Assembly (NCBI GenBank): GCA_002812745.2
Contig: NCSJ02000255.1
Location: 1 to 62,165 of the forward strand
Source of the DNA: Scytalidium lignicola
Taxonomy: Eukaryota; Ascomycota; Leotiomycetes
Length of the DNA stretch: 62,165 nt
Direction of reading: 5' to 3'
Shown here: positions 22,802 through 34,218 of the stretch, piece by piece
How the letters are laid out: every line of letters begins with the position of its first letter
Position numbering within the stretch: position 1 is the first letter of the stretch
Notes under the pieces: model-generated
Database searches by the model: none
What the model saw: only the letters and a program-made list of their open reading frames with translations
Told to the model about the DNA's origin: nothing
Position numbers and translations under genes: made by a program

Positions 22802-23569
22802 TTACCAGTTATAAACTCCATCCTTATAGACATGCTTTCCTACATCCGCATCCCTCTTGCCGTCAAGAATGTTCAACATAGTTTCACCGGCGACACTGGC
22901 TGGCCCAGCCTGCCCCCACCCAGTCCTCAACTCCTCGGTCGTTCCTCTCAGATTCGATACTACGAAACCTGGGGACATCGCAAACACTTTCAACCCTTTG
23001 TCTACATACGCCTGGTGCTCTCGCAGCGCGATCATATTCAATGCCGCCTTACTCACGTGATAAGCACCTCCATTCTTTGGCTCAGGCGGCTTGTCCCTCG
23101 TGCCATTAAATCGTTCAATTGCTCGTCCAAATGAGCCGGCGCCACTAGACACGAAGATGGAATACGGGTTCGATGACTTAAGAAGAAGTGGACGGAAAAC
23201 TTCGGCAACGACGGCGGGGCCGATGACATTTGTGTCCATGCAGGTTTTGTACCTTGTATAGACATCGGGATCACTGTTTCCACAGCCAGCATTGTTGATG
23301 AGCGCATCAAGGTGGCCGAACTCCTTTTCGACGAAGTCCCGGGCCCGGCTGATGGAGGCGCCATCGGTGACATCAAGTTGCACAATAGAGAGGCGTGAAG
23401 CACTACTAGGATTTTCTGCCTCGACCTCTGATTTGGCTATTTGGGCTTTAGAGAGGGAGCGGGCAGATATGATAACGTGGTAGTCATTAGATGCAGAGGC
23501 AAGAACTTTGGTGGTCGCCAGACCTACACCGGAATTGGCGCCTGTGATGAGGACAATCTTAGGTGGCAT
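22802..23569 (-). CDS. short-chain dehydrogenase/reductase (SDR)
   Basis: NAD(P)-dependent oxidoreductase of the classical SDR family, 255 residues, one exon, no defects. The cofactor motif TGANSGVG is at residues 9-16, NNAG at 92-95, the catalytic Ser near 141-142 and YHVSK (catalytic Tyr and Lys) at 170-174. SPGFV follows where the family has PG. It resembles fungal NAD(P)-binding proteins of unknown substrate. It is an intact gene only 0.8 kb from one AT-rich block, in an island between two decayed regions, and its reading frame shows no RIP-type stops. Confidence 0.92.
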   Translation of the reverse strand: MPPKIVLITGANSGVGLATTKVLASASNDYHVIISARSLSKAQIAKSEVEAENPSSASRLSIVQLDVTDGASISRARDFVEKEFGHLDALINNAGCGNSDPDVYTRYKTCMDTNVIGPAVVAEVFRPLLLKSSNPYSIFVSSGAGSFGRAIERFNGTRDKPPEPKNGGAYHVSKAALNMIALREHQAYVDKGLKVFAMSPGFVVSNLRGTTEELRTGWGQAGPASVAGETMLNILDGKRDADVGKHVYKDGVYNW

Positions 23570-24521
23570 GATTGTGACTCTTTTTTGAGAAATCTTTTTA
23601 TAATGTTTATAAGCGAAAGTGTCTCAATGCCTGTGATAGTCTATATAGGACGAGGGAAATGAGTCTCTGCCAAGACGAATCAGCTGATCGAGGAAATTAG
23701 GGGGCCTATCTCCGAACTGATCGCGTAGTTAGGAAGCTTATTACCGGACTAATCTATATCTATTGTGTTTTAATCTGAGGGCGGGGTGCATTGCCGTGGT
23801 TGGAAGACCAGTCGCATTCTCCTGTCTTAGGGCTGCTCAGTACTTCGTCGGCGCCGACTCGGTGCCGAGTCAGTGCCGAGTTAGGATCATGATATTGAAA
23901 GGAGATATCGAACAGTGGCTTTGGACGATGATTTCGTTGATCTGACCTTAAATGCGTTTTCCCCGCGTTTCTTTTAGCTTCCGAGCCAAGCTGACTCGAA
24001 GTTAGATTTATACCCAACAATTAAGAAGCCTAGAACTGGTAGAATCCGCTAGCATCACCTACTTTAGTTGGTAGTACTTACTATTATTCCGTCCGAATAT
24101 GGCTGCAGTACAAGACTGCTAAAATCCTGAACTTGTATGAAGGCCAAAGTTTCCTTTCGTTAAGACAAAAAGCACCGTTTTTGCCAATACAATACTGTAA
24201 AGGTAGTAGATCTGCTAGGAAATCAGAAAGAGAGAGCAGAGTGATAAAGTCGGTAAAGGAGCTAATGTGATATATCTACTCGACAAAATGAACCTCTCCT
24301 TCGAGACTTTAGTTGCTTGAGCTATAAATACATTGTCATACTGGATTCTCATACCGATTAGCTTACAATGTGACTAGGGCGGGGAGAGAAGCCGAGAGAT
24401 CGGAAGATAGGATGCCAGTACAGATTGAAGGGCATCAATGAAGGAGGAAGTGAAGAAGAAGTATTATACAGAGTCTGCCTGGATGCTGGTCATCGACTTC
24501 TATCTTTTATTTCTAATACAT
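23570..24521. other. intergenic, short palindromic GC-rich motif
   Basis: No gene is seen. At about 23852-23882 the sequence repeats GACTCGGTGCCGAGTC-like units twice; a similar TCGGTGCCGAGT occurs at 53411-53422. This may be part of a repeat end. Confidence 0.35.
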
Positions 24522-24524
24522 CCT

Positions 24525-24974
24525 TCAATCTTCATCACTTTGAGATCGTCCCTCTCCCCTTCGTGTCAGCTCGTCAATACTCATAGCGTCTGCCTCGTCC
24601 CCAATATCCTCCTCGTCCTCGTCTTCATCACTACTGTTTTTCCCTGCAAGCTCCTCGTCGTCCTCATCGATAACCCCGTCTCTTTTCATGTTTGTTAGAT
24701 TCTCACTATCACTAGCTCTAGGCTTCCGCTTTTTCTCAAAGTCCTGCGTATAAGCTCCCGCAATCACACGCGTGAGTCTTCTCCGGAGCATACTTTCGCC
24801 AGGTATTGCCGGCTCGCCCTCTTCTGCGCGTCGCGAAGAGGATGAATATGGTTGAGTGGGACTGATCGAGCCTGGACTGCTGGGTTCGCTGTGTGGCCGG
24901 GCAAAAGGTGTATGTGGAGCATGGTCAGTGAGAGGGTATAGAAGTGGGACATCCCGAGAAGCTTTAAAGCGCAT
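24525..24974 (-). CDS. hypothetical acidic protein
   Basis: Open frame of about 149 codons from an ATG at 24974. The first third is Pro/Ser-rich (SEPSSPGSISPTQ), then a short basic stretch (RRRLTRV), then a long acidic Asp/Glu tract (SSDEDEDEEDIGDE) and an end rich in Glu, Gly and Ser. It looks intrinsically disordered, without a domain, signal peptide or membrane segment. It could be a complete small nuclear-type protein or the last exon of a larger gene whose upstream part has decayed. I do not recognise it. Confidence 0.4.
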   Translation of the reverse strand: MRFKASRDVPLLYPLTDHAPHTPFARPHSEPSSPGSISPTQPYSSSSRRAEEGEPAIPGESMLRRRLTRVIAGAYTQDFEKKRKPRASDSENLTNMKRDGVIDEDDEELAGKNSSDEDEDEEDIGDEADAMSIDELTRRGEGRSQSDED

Positions 24975-25119
24975 CACATTCGTACAATGTTCATTCTCAA
25001 CACGAAATAGTGTCTACATTCCCCTGCGATTTACTTCTGAAAATATAATCAAAAATGACACGATAGAGTTGTGCTGTAAATCTTTCGTGTATATGATGTA
25101 GAAGACCCAGTTAAAGCGC

Positions 25120-25490
25120 AGAAGCACGTTGATGACCATTGCAAGATAACAGTACCAGTCGTGCTTGTAGGCACGAATTACACAGGCAATAAAGGAGTAT
25201 TTCTATCGAGCTTCTGTTTATACAGCCGGACCTGACCTTGTCTATATATGTAGCGGCGTAATTTAGCATCGTTAATCTCGAGGAGTTGATCTGCAGGCCA
25301 AGCTAACGGGGGGAGCTCTAAATTGTCTAGATTTTCGGAGATAGCGCTAGGTTCGGATACTACAGGACTCTGTGCTTGCAGCTGTTCGACCTGCTCAAGA
25401 CTAGGTGGCGATGATGTTAAGTAATCCGAGGAATTCGGAGCTAGACTCTGCCGAGCAGGTTTAGATTAAAGCCATAGTACTATACACTTC
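25120..25490 (-). pseudogene. unassigned coding-like stretch
   Basis: Minus-strand reading from about 25460 is open for about 110 codons without an ATG and ends at a TAA near 25157. It has protein-like features: a Ser/Pro/Gln-rich part, then LPPLAWPADQLL and a basic part LRRYIYRQGQVRLYKQK. No family is recognised. A remnant of a host gene or mobile-element protein are both possible. Confidence 0.3.
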
Positions 25491-26429
25491 TTAGGCTCTA
25501 GCGGCTACGCCTTTACCCTCTCTAACTCGGACGTAACATGATTTAAAACAGATAACGGCGGCTATAGAGGTGCCTGACCCTGTCTCTGCCTTTATAATAC
25601 TTTAGTATATTCCTTAGATGCTTTTGCTAATATAATTAAAGATATTTTTATCATGACAGTATTTAAGGCCTTGCTACTCTGTAATGTATAATTTTAGTCG
25701 ATTTCTGGGGTATAGCGGATAGCCTTACAGATTGCTGATACTAAAGTCGATTCTTGTCGAGATATAATAGTAGCTAGGTCTTGTTGGTTGAACTTGGATA
25801 AGACGCCTTGAAAACAGGGACTGACTATCGAATGTATTATAACAACAATCTCTTTTTACAGTAGATTTTTAAAACGCTTTAGGTAAGACTCTCTACTTCT
25901 GTTAAGCATTATAGACAGATCAAGGAGCTTGGTAAATTTAACAACTCGGCTTTTAAGAACGTCGAAAATTCGTCGTTGTAGCTTTTGTATAATAATACGT
26001 ATGAACTATACTGTACTAAGTCCTGGTATTAGTTTAGTAGTAAGTGTTTGGGTAGGCAGGGATGCTAGCCAGTGAGAACAGAGTGGTAACAGATGCGACG
26101 TTACAAAGTAATAGTTGAGAATACTTTATTGAATTAAGCATGAAGCTTTTATCTACTTAAAAAACAATTAAGACTTATATAGAACCTTCGTTGGTTATGA
26201 ATCCTTTGAATCCTGTGAATCCTCATCGGGATTCAAGCGTGTCAAGAAGTATAAGCGCAGCTAACAGTAAAGTCATATAGAAATTGTATAGTATAGTGTT
26301 TAATTTATTCTTCTACAAGAATGATTACAATAGTTAATAAGTAAAATAGAGAATAGGATTCTTTATTTTCTAAAACAGTTATATAAAACTATATTACTAA
26401 CTATTATATAAGCATAATATCTAACACTT
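25491..26429. other. degenerate DNA leading into AT-rich block
   Basis: No gene. At about 26196-26222 the unit GAATCCT is repeated (GAATCCTTTGAATCCTGTGA). A TAACA end near 26423-26427, followed by a purine-rich strand on the minus side, may be the start of the 3' LTR of the Copia remnant, but the matching second LTR was not found. Confidence 0.3.
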
Positions 26430-29400
26430 TTTCATATGCTAAAATGGTTATAATTTTGCTTTACAAACGTATATAACATCTAATCGATTAGAATACAGTT
26501 TAGTCTAAACTTTATTAACTTTTATAATAAGTTTACAACTTGTAATATTTACATTTTCATTAAAGTTCGATTACTCTACAGTCTTACAAGCTTATATCTG
26601 TTTTATTTGTAAAGCTTAGTCATTATACTATACTATAATATAAGAGTACCTTTAATATCTTTCTATAACACTTTAAAATATATTATTAGTAAATTATAAA
26701 TTATAACTGTTTTTATTTTTTTATTTTTAATATGTAAAAGTGCTTTTAAAATAACTAAACAAATAATTGTTTAATAAGTATGTTTATCAGTTATTCTATT
26801 CTTAAAATATNACTCTACTTGAAGTTAGTTTTATTCTATTATATCTAATCGAATATAATTAAATTGTATATTACTTTTTTNGTAGAATTAATTGTTATAA
26901 ATAAGATTTATAATGCTTTTATTATCGATATAAAGTATTAATAGAGTATTGTATTTTTTGTTTAGGTTTTTACTTAATTTCTTTAATTATACTACTTTTT
27001 AAAAGCTTTACTTCCAAAAATAAATTTAGCTTTTATAAAGCTCAAAGTAGTAGATTTCTAACATTATACTACTTATAAAACTACTTTTCAAGCTCTTATA
27101 ACTGCTTAACCATTAAATGACTTCTTATTACTTTTAGTTCTTTCATATAGTATTGTTATAAAGTATATACACATATTTTTTTTNGTTAAACTTTTNCTTT
27201 TATATTAAATTCTGTTTAAAATTATCCTTTTAAAGTATTAAAGAATTTGTTTTAATAGTTATAAATGTATAATGTATAAATCTGTTATATAACAAGCAAG
27301 TTAGCTAACAGAGTAGTTAATATTTAATTGTATATTATTTGACAAGTATATTAAAGAACTAATTCTAATGTAATATAACTTAGTTTATAATACTTTTAAT
27401 ATATTGAATTTAAAGCATTTACTAACTTTTTNCTTCGTTTATATCGTTAATCTAAGCTAATACACTTTTAACAAAGATTAATAATATTAAAAATTTATAA
27501 TTTAACATTTTAAATTATTTTAATAACTTTGAAATATACAACTTTTGATAAATATATAAGGTTTTTGCTTTTCAGTTACATTTAATCTAGAATCTAACAA
27601 ATCATTTTACCTCCTTTAAGTCCTTATAATTTTATTAAACTGCAATTTTAACTTTTGCTTGTAAAACACCTTTTATATCTTTTACGATTAATATGTCATT
27701 TACAAATAAAAGTATATAAACGTTATTTTAAACGTAAAAATTTAAGTTTGATTTAACTAGTTTAAGTTTAACTTTTAAGAAGAAGTTATTTACAATTAAA
27801 AACTATAACTTTAAAGTTTACTTTAATTTATAAAGTACTTTATATAATAATAAGTAATACCTTTTCTGATTAACTTTTACGTTAAAGTATTCTAATATCT
27901 TTATATATACTTCTTTTAACAACTTAAAGTTTAAGAATATTATATTAACATTTATTTGTTGTAATTCTAAGTTTTTAATAATAACTTTAACTAGTATAAT
28001 TCGTAAAGTCATTAGTTTTATTACAAATGTAAAAGTTATAGTATAATTAATATTAAGTTATTGTTTATAACTTTTAACTATTACTTAAGCTTTATAGCAT
28101 TTAATTTCTTTTTCAAAGTTGAACTTGTTTTTACAAACTCATTTAGACTGTATAATCTTACAATTTTAAAGTTTCTTAATAATAGAATAGATTTTAGTTT
28201 ATCTTAACAATTATACTTTATTAAGGATTTGAATTTAATAATTATAATATCTTCTTATTCTTTAAAATAAAAAATATTAAAAGCTTTCTTATAAGATTTT
28301 GGTTTTATAAGATCATCTGTTATAATTAAAGTATACTTTAAATTTAAAGTAAAACAAATTGTAAAACAATGGTTATAAGTTATAATAATTGCTAAAAGTT
28401 AACCAAAAATCTCTTCTTTATCAGGAAAAGCTTTAAAAATAACTGGAGATAAAGAAACAACTAGAAATAAAGCTTAAGTGCTTGATTTTACAGTTTATAA
28501 ACATGTAATATGATTTTCTGTAAGATTAACATATGTAATATCAAAGTTAGTATATCCTTGTTCAGGCTTTTTATTCTTTAAGCTTCTTAGATAACTATAA
28601 TTGCGTTTAATAAGTATAATTACTTGAAAAAGCTTATTTTTAAACATTTTTTTTTAATAAGTTGTATAACCTTCTTAAACATAAAGTTTAACTGTGGAAA
28701 GAAAGTTATATCTTGTAAAGTAAACGGTAAAAATAGTAAAGAATATAAAAAAAAACTTTAATAATAACTTTAATATTTTAAGCTTTAACAATAAGTTCTT
28801 CTAAGTGTAAATTACTTTTTNGTGAAAGTAATATAAAAANGTGTTAATTAGCTTGTAAGTGTATAAGAAAACTTAATAATAATAAATTAAATTACTTTTA
28901 AAGTTTAATAATATACTTTTTTTTAACTTTAGAAATTATCTTTTAAGATATTATATAATATTCTTTATTAACATGTATAAATATTTTAAAACTAACAATA
29001 TAAAAGTTCAATAGATTAAGTTTGTAATTAGTATTAAAAAGAGAAACTTATTTTATAAAAACTTTNAAATGAAGTAATATTATTTATAAGAGTTCTAGTT
29101 ATAAGATAATTGCTAATATATATAGTTAACTTGTATATTTTATTCTAAAGTATAAGGAAAATGCTAATAACAATTATAATAGTTTAAGTTCTTGTAAATA
29201 TAAAGTGTTTAACTTTTTTAAAATTCTATTTTATTATAGTATATAAAATGTAATTTTTTTATGTTGAATACTTTTATAACTATAGAAGATATTAAGTTTC
29301 NTTTTTATTAAACTTGTTTTTATTATTAATTCGAATTAGTTTAAGAGTAATATTTTATTGATTTTTAAGAAGAGCATAATATATAATTATAATATTATAT

Positions 29401-30400
29401 ACACTTTTCTTTTTTTTTATGAGTATAACTTTAAATAATGTTAGAGTAATTATTTATAATAATAATAATATAATAATGTTTATTATAACTAATAAGTATA
29501 ATTGTACACATATTGATATTTAAGATTTTACTAACTTTGATAGATTGTTTTCTAGGTTTTTTAGAAATACTTTTTTCAAAGTAGTTATACTTATAAACTT
29601 TGTAAAGGAAAAAGTCTTTAAAAGTTTTTTTTACTAATTTTATATTAATTCTAAGAGTAGCTTTAATAGTATTCTTAATGACTTTAAAGTTTGTATATGC
29701 TAAATGTTAATAAATAATATCTAGACTAAAAATTGTTTAACAAGTAAAAAAATGTTAAAATAAGCACTGTTAAAATAAATGTTAATCTTAAATAGATATT
29801 AATAGNAAAAAATAATAACAATATTATATTTAATGTTATTCTTATCAAATATACTAAATAAAGTAATACAAGTATTACNTTTTTTATACAAGAAGTTTTA
29901 AAACTTTGAAAATATTAACTAAAAATATAAGTATATACTATACATTAATAAGTATTAAAAGGAAGGATAAACTATTCAAATGAGTAATTTCAAGTATAAT
30001 AATACTTATACTTATAATTAAAGTAAAACTATTACTTGTCTTTATAAGATGAAAATTAGAATATATTAAATNAAAAACCAGAATTAAACTAATTAAGATT
30101 ATTAATAATATAATCAATAACACTTATATTTATAATTTATTAATTATATGTAAATATAAAGAAAGTTATAAGATTAATAATGTTGGATTTATTCTTTGAA
30201 TTAGACTTCTTTAATTTATCTTCACNTTTTCTTCTCTTTCTTCTTGTTAAACTACTTTATCTTATATTCCTTAAGCTTTTTAAAATGCTTTTAAAAGTAA
30301 TTAGATTCCTTATAACTATTCTTCTTATAATAATTGTACTTAACATTTTTAAAGTTCTTTGAATTATTTGAGTTTAAATTAGAATTATTCTTATTATACA
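26430..30400 (-). mobile_element. Ty1/Copia retrotransposon, heavily RIP-decayed
   Basis: Copia landmarks are visible on the minus strand in the right order. A gag zinc knuckle lies at 30338-30297: the CX2CX4HX4C spacing is exact, but all four ligand positions read Tyr and the Gly before His reads Ser. Reverse transcriptase (RVT_2) lies at 28012-27818, with NLELQQINVNIIFLN and YYLLLYKVLYKLK matching conserved Copia blocks. The catalytic box lies at 27706-27695, reading FVND instead of the usual YVDD or FVDD. Cys to Tyr, His to Tyr, Gly to Ser and Asp to Asn all follow from C-to-T or G-to-A changes. Both flanks continue as AT-rich sequence, so the ends are not fixed. Confidence 0.8.
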
Positions 30401-32600
30401 TAATAACATTAAAAGAACTAATAGTAAAGATAACTTTATTAACAATATCTTTTATAAGTTAAGTAAGTATAAAAGACTTCTTAAATTTATTAGTTAAATA
30501 CTAATATTAAATTTAAATAAGATATTTATCCTTAAGACTAAAAATGAAAATGAATTTATAAAGTAAATTTATGTTATTATCTTTAACAACCTTCAAATTA
30601 ACTATTATCAACTTAAATATAATAATATACATATTTATAAAGTTAAAGTGATTATATTTAACAAAGATTAACTTAAACAAAAACTTTTATTACAGATTAT
30701 AACTTTTCCCTTAATATTAAGCTTTTAAAGTAATCTAAGTAAGCTTTACTATATTACAATCTTTAATTAATAACATAACTTTATTATTAATATTAACATT
30801 AAAATATATATAAGTTTTAATGTTATCTTTATACTAGATCTTTTATTTAAAAGTATTTCCCTTAGAAGGTGAAACAGTATTATTAATATAATCTTCAAGA
30901 CTTTTAAAATAAAGTAATATTATAAGACAAAAGCTTTAAAAGTTATAATTCTCTAAACCTTTAAGTCTTTAGTCTTTTAAAAGAATAATAATTCCAGAAT
31001 CGTCAACTATACTAAAAATAATAATTAGACATATGGATATGAGTAAACAAAGACAAAAGTAAAGTGTTAATTAACATAATCAGCATATAAGAAGAAGAGT
31101 TAGCCTAATTACGTTGTTACTAAAGTGTATAACTTATTGAATTAAAATAATAAAAGCATAATATACAATATAGGGTTACTCTAAGTATATTATAGTATTA
31201 TAATAATTATATACATATACAAGTAAAGAGAACTAACTAGTAGACTACTGAAAAGGGAAGTTATATATAATAAACAAGATAATACTTAAAGCAATATACA
31301 AGATATTATAACAACATATACATATATATATAATAAAAGTTAAAATTGTAAAGCTTTAATTAAAATACTGTTTAATCAAATATATCTTTAAGTATATTTA
31401 CAAATGTTATTCTGACTAGAATTACCTAATTAAGATAAATGGTTTTAAGTTNAAAAAAGGAAATTATACTAAGAGTTAAGTATATTTAACTAATTATTAT
31501 TTTTAATAAAAGTTAAATTTTCTTCAGAATATACTATAGTAAGGATAAATTACATGATTATTAAGTAATATATTAAACTTTTGTAATTAAATATAAACAA
31601 AATTATACAATTCTAATAATAATCAACCNTTTTTTTACTCTTTTTAATTAAACTAACTTTTTAACTTTTGTTGNTTTTGTATATATTGTTTTATATGTAT
31701 TAAATTTTTATATATTATTCATTTACGTACATTATTTTAAATTGTAAATAAAGTACTTATAAATATAAAATATAAATTATTCTTAACATTTTAAACTTTG
31801 TATAATCACCTTTTTAATGATTAGAACTTTCTTAAGAAGCTTTGTGTTAACTTAGTATAAAGTTTTATAACTTTAATATCTAAGTTTTCTTTATATAAAC
31901 AAAAGCAACTTAACATTTATAATTAAGCTTACTTTTGATGATTAGTTAATAAAAGCCCTTTTATTATGTAATTTATTTAAAATATTTAAGTAAATTTTTA
32001 AAATAAACTATTAGTTTCTTATACTTAATTTAATACTTTGTTTATTATATACAATAATCAATACCATTTATAACTTATATTACTATTAAGAATCTTTAGA
32101 GTACTATTATTAAGAGTCTTTTAAATCTTGAGAATTAGAAAACTTTATAACTTTAAGTCTTAAGAGTNAAAAAGGTCTTAAGAATAGTAAGGTTATGTAA
32201 TGAATAAACAAGATAAACAAATCTATCCAAAATAATTTATTAAGAATAAATCTAGTAGACTTAGCTATTTAAGCTATTTATATTATCTTATTATTTATAT
32301 AAGTAATATATTCATTATAGTAATTAAACCCTTATATTCAACTTAAGTAACTTTTTAATAAATTGTTTGTTTATTAATTACTTAAGTTATCCTAACTTAT
32401 ACTGCTTGATTTGTCCTCTTACTCATTATACTATCATATAATCAAAATATGTATAGAAGCTTTGTTATACCATCAATTTTCTTAAGAGAGAGGTTTAAAT
32501 TAAACTATCAAGCCAAGCATTATACACTTCAAGTTAGGACAACCAATTCTTTTTATGACAGATAACAAGCATAAAGCTTTATAAATATCGTAAAATGACA
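30401..32600. repeat. AT-rich RIP-type block, nothing resolved
   Basis: Continuation of the AT-rich region beyond the gag part of the Copia remnant. Stops in all frames, several Ns, no gene or domain recognised. It probably includes the 5' LTR and other decayed repeats. Confidence 0.55.
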
Positions 32601-33329
32601 GGTGACTTGTATGCATACTTTACCTGAAGAAAAAATCATTAAACCTAACGAGGTAAGACATAGTACTCAGATAATAAGGCTTAGTAGTATGTAAGGGGAA
32701 GTTAAATAAGAATTTAATTAAGTTACGAGTAATTCTATAACCCTCCATGCCTCGAGTCCAAGGCTGATATCGTTCAACTTTCATCATCTGCTTCGTGGTC
32801 CGCGCCACGCCAACCTATCCTGCAGCAATTCACCCGAGACAGACGGGTCGATAAGAAGTTCTGTTCGCTGTTTCTTAACATCATTTAAATACTCCCAGCA
32901 TGATCATGATTCCAGATCTTTATGAATCATATACAATAATAGAACCATCTCTGCTACCCGCTTACCAATCATTAAACACTATCAGTACGCCAACTTTTAA
33001 AGAAGAAATGATTTTATGATTCCATGGTCCATAGTTATCCACAATACAGCTATAATACAATATATAATAAGAAGTTAAGAACCCTGTTTCAGGATATCAC
33101 ATGATCACACCATAAATTCGGGATCTTTTACTTTTACTATATCCTAAGAGGTGGTTATGTCACTTCCGTGAACAGAATTACCTGATAATTATATCGGTGA
33201 TAGTACACCTTATAACAAAGATGAGGAGATCATGAATCTCTTCACAAAACTGTATTAGCCCTTACTTCAAATTCGGGATTCTAGAAGATGTGGCTTTAGC
33301 TATCATGTAGTTCATAATCCTAGGCGGAA
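32601..33329. other. intergenic, no gene recognised
   Basis: Transition from AT-rich block to gene-bearing DNA. A minus-strand open frame at 32808-32620 has no domain. Nothing else is supported. Confidence 0.4.
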
Positions 33330-33619
33330 GCAAAGAGCAAGTTAATGTAAACAAAATTTATTTACAATCACTGTGAAGATTCTAGTCATTGTTCCCTGAT
33401 CTCCGATGGAAGGACCACCCACAGTGCTCAAGAACTTTTCGTTCACCAGTATGTTGCCAAATACACCCTGTTAAAATGAAAATCAGAACACTTTCTCCAT
33501 AAATTATTAAACGGAAAACAGAACTGATCATAACCATAGAAGACAAGGGCGGTGGAAGCAGCAAGAGCGATCCAGACAGTGAGCTGCTTACCAGAGCCAC
33601 CAAGATATTTCCTCGCCAT
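33330..33619 (-). pseudogene. N-terminal fragment of an MFS sugar porter
   Basis: From an ATG at 33619 the minus strand encodes a basic start (MARKYLGGSGKQL) and TM1 ending in LVFYGYDQ. After a 60-odd-base intron ending TTTTAACAG come GVFGNILVNEKFL and a loop, matching the start of fungal sugar porters (FGYDQGVFGG type). After the next putative intron the expected AIYELGC block is only partly present and then stops. Nothing of the other ten helices follows, so this is a 5' gene fragment left by a deletion or rearrangement. It is a different subfamily from the complete porter at 34219-36140. Confidence 0.65.
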
Positions 33620-34218
33620 TTGTTCTTTTTTAAATACTGGGATTCCGTGAGATCAGAGCAAGGAAAATTTCTTTCGTGTTGACTCAGAAAAAAGGTGAAG
33701 TTTTTCTAGAAGATAGTTTATAATTTAGTCTGATTCATCCAACAAGTTTCGAGGAAGGCGATCCTTTATAAGATGGCTTTGGCAATCATGGCCGGTCGAA
33801 TCTGCACCGAATAAATATGATTGAATACATAAGAGCAGAAATAATGAATCCCGGGTCTTGTCATTCAGCCCCGCACCCCGGATCCTCGGAACTGCACATG
33901 GAAAGATTCGGAATAATTTGAAATAGTTATAAACTCAAAGAGCAACTGAAGGGCCTAATATACATAAATAGCGGTGAGTTTGGCAGTAGCCGTACTGTGA
34001 AGGTAGCGCACCAATTAGATCTTTTAACAAAATCTCAATATCTTTTGTTATCTCTCCTTGACCTCTTGCTTAACCTTCACTTCCTATCTTAGATTCTAAA
34101 ATAAAATACTAGAAAAGTCACCTCTTAAACCACTTGTGACCTCTCTGTCATGCATATAACTCTTATATATCTGGCTATCACTTCTAATATAAACTAGATC
34201 CTAAGTTTTTCACATCTC
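33620..34218. other. intergenic, no gene recognised
   Basis: Upstream DNA of the porter fragment and downstream DNA of the next porter. No feature is visible. Confidence 0.4.

Noticed and set aside
26100..31180. LTR pair around the Copia remnant based on shared TTATTGAATTAA
   Set aside because: The match does not extend beyond a short AT-rich core, so the LTR boundaries cannot be claimed.
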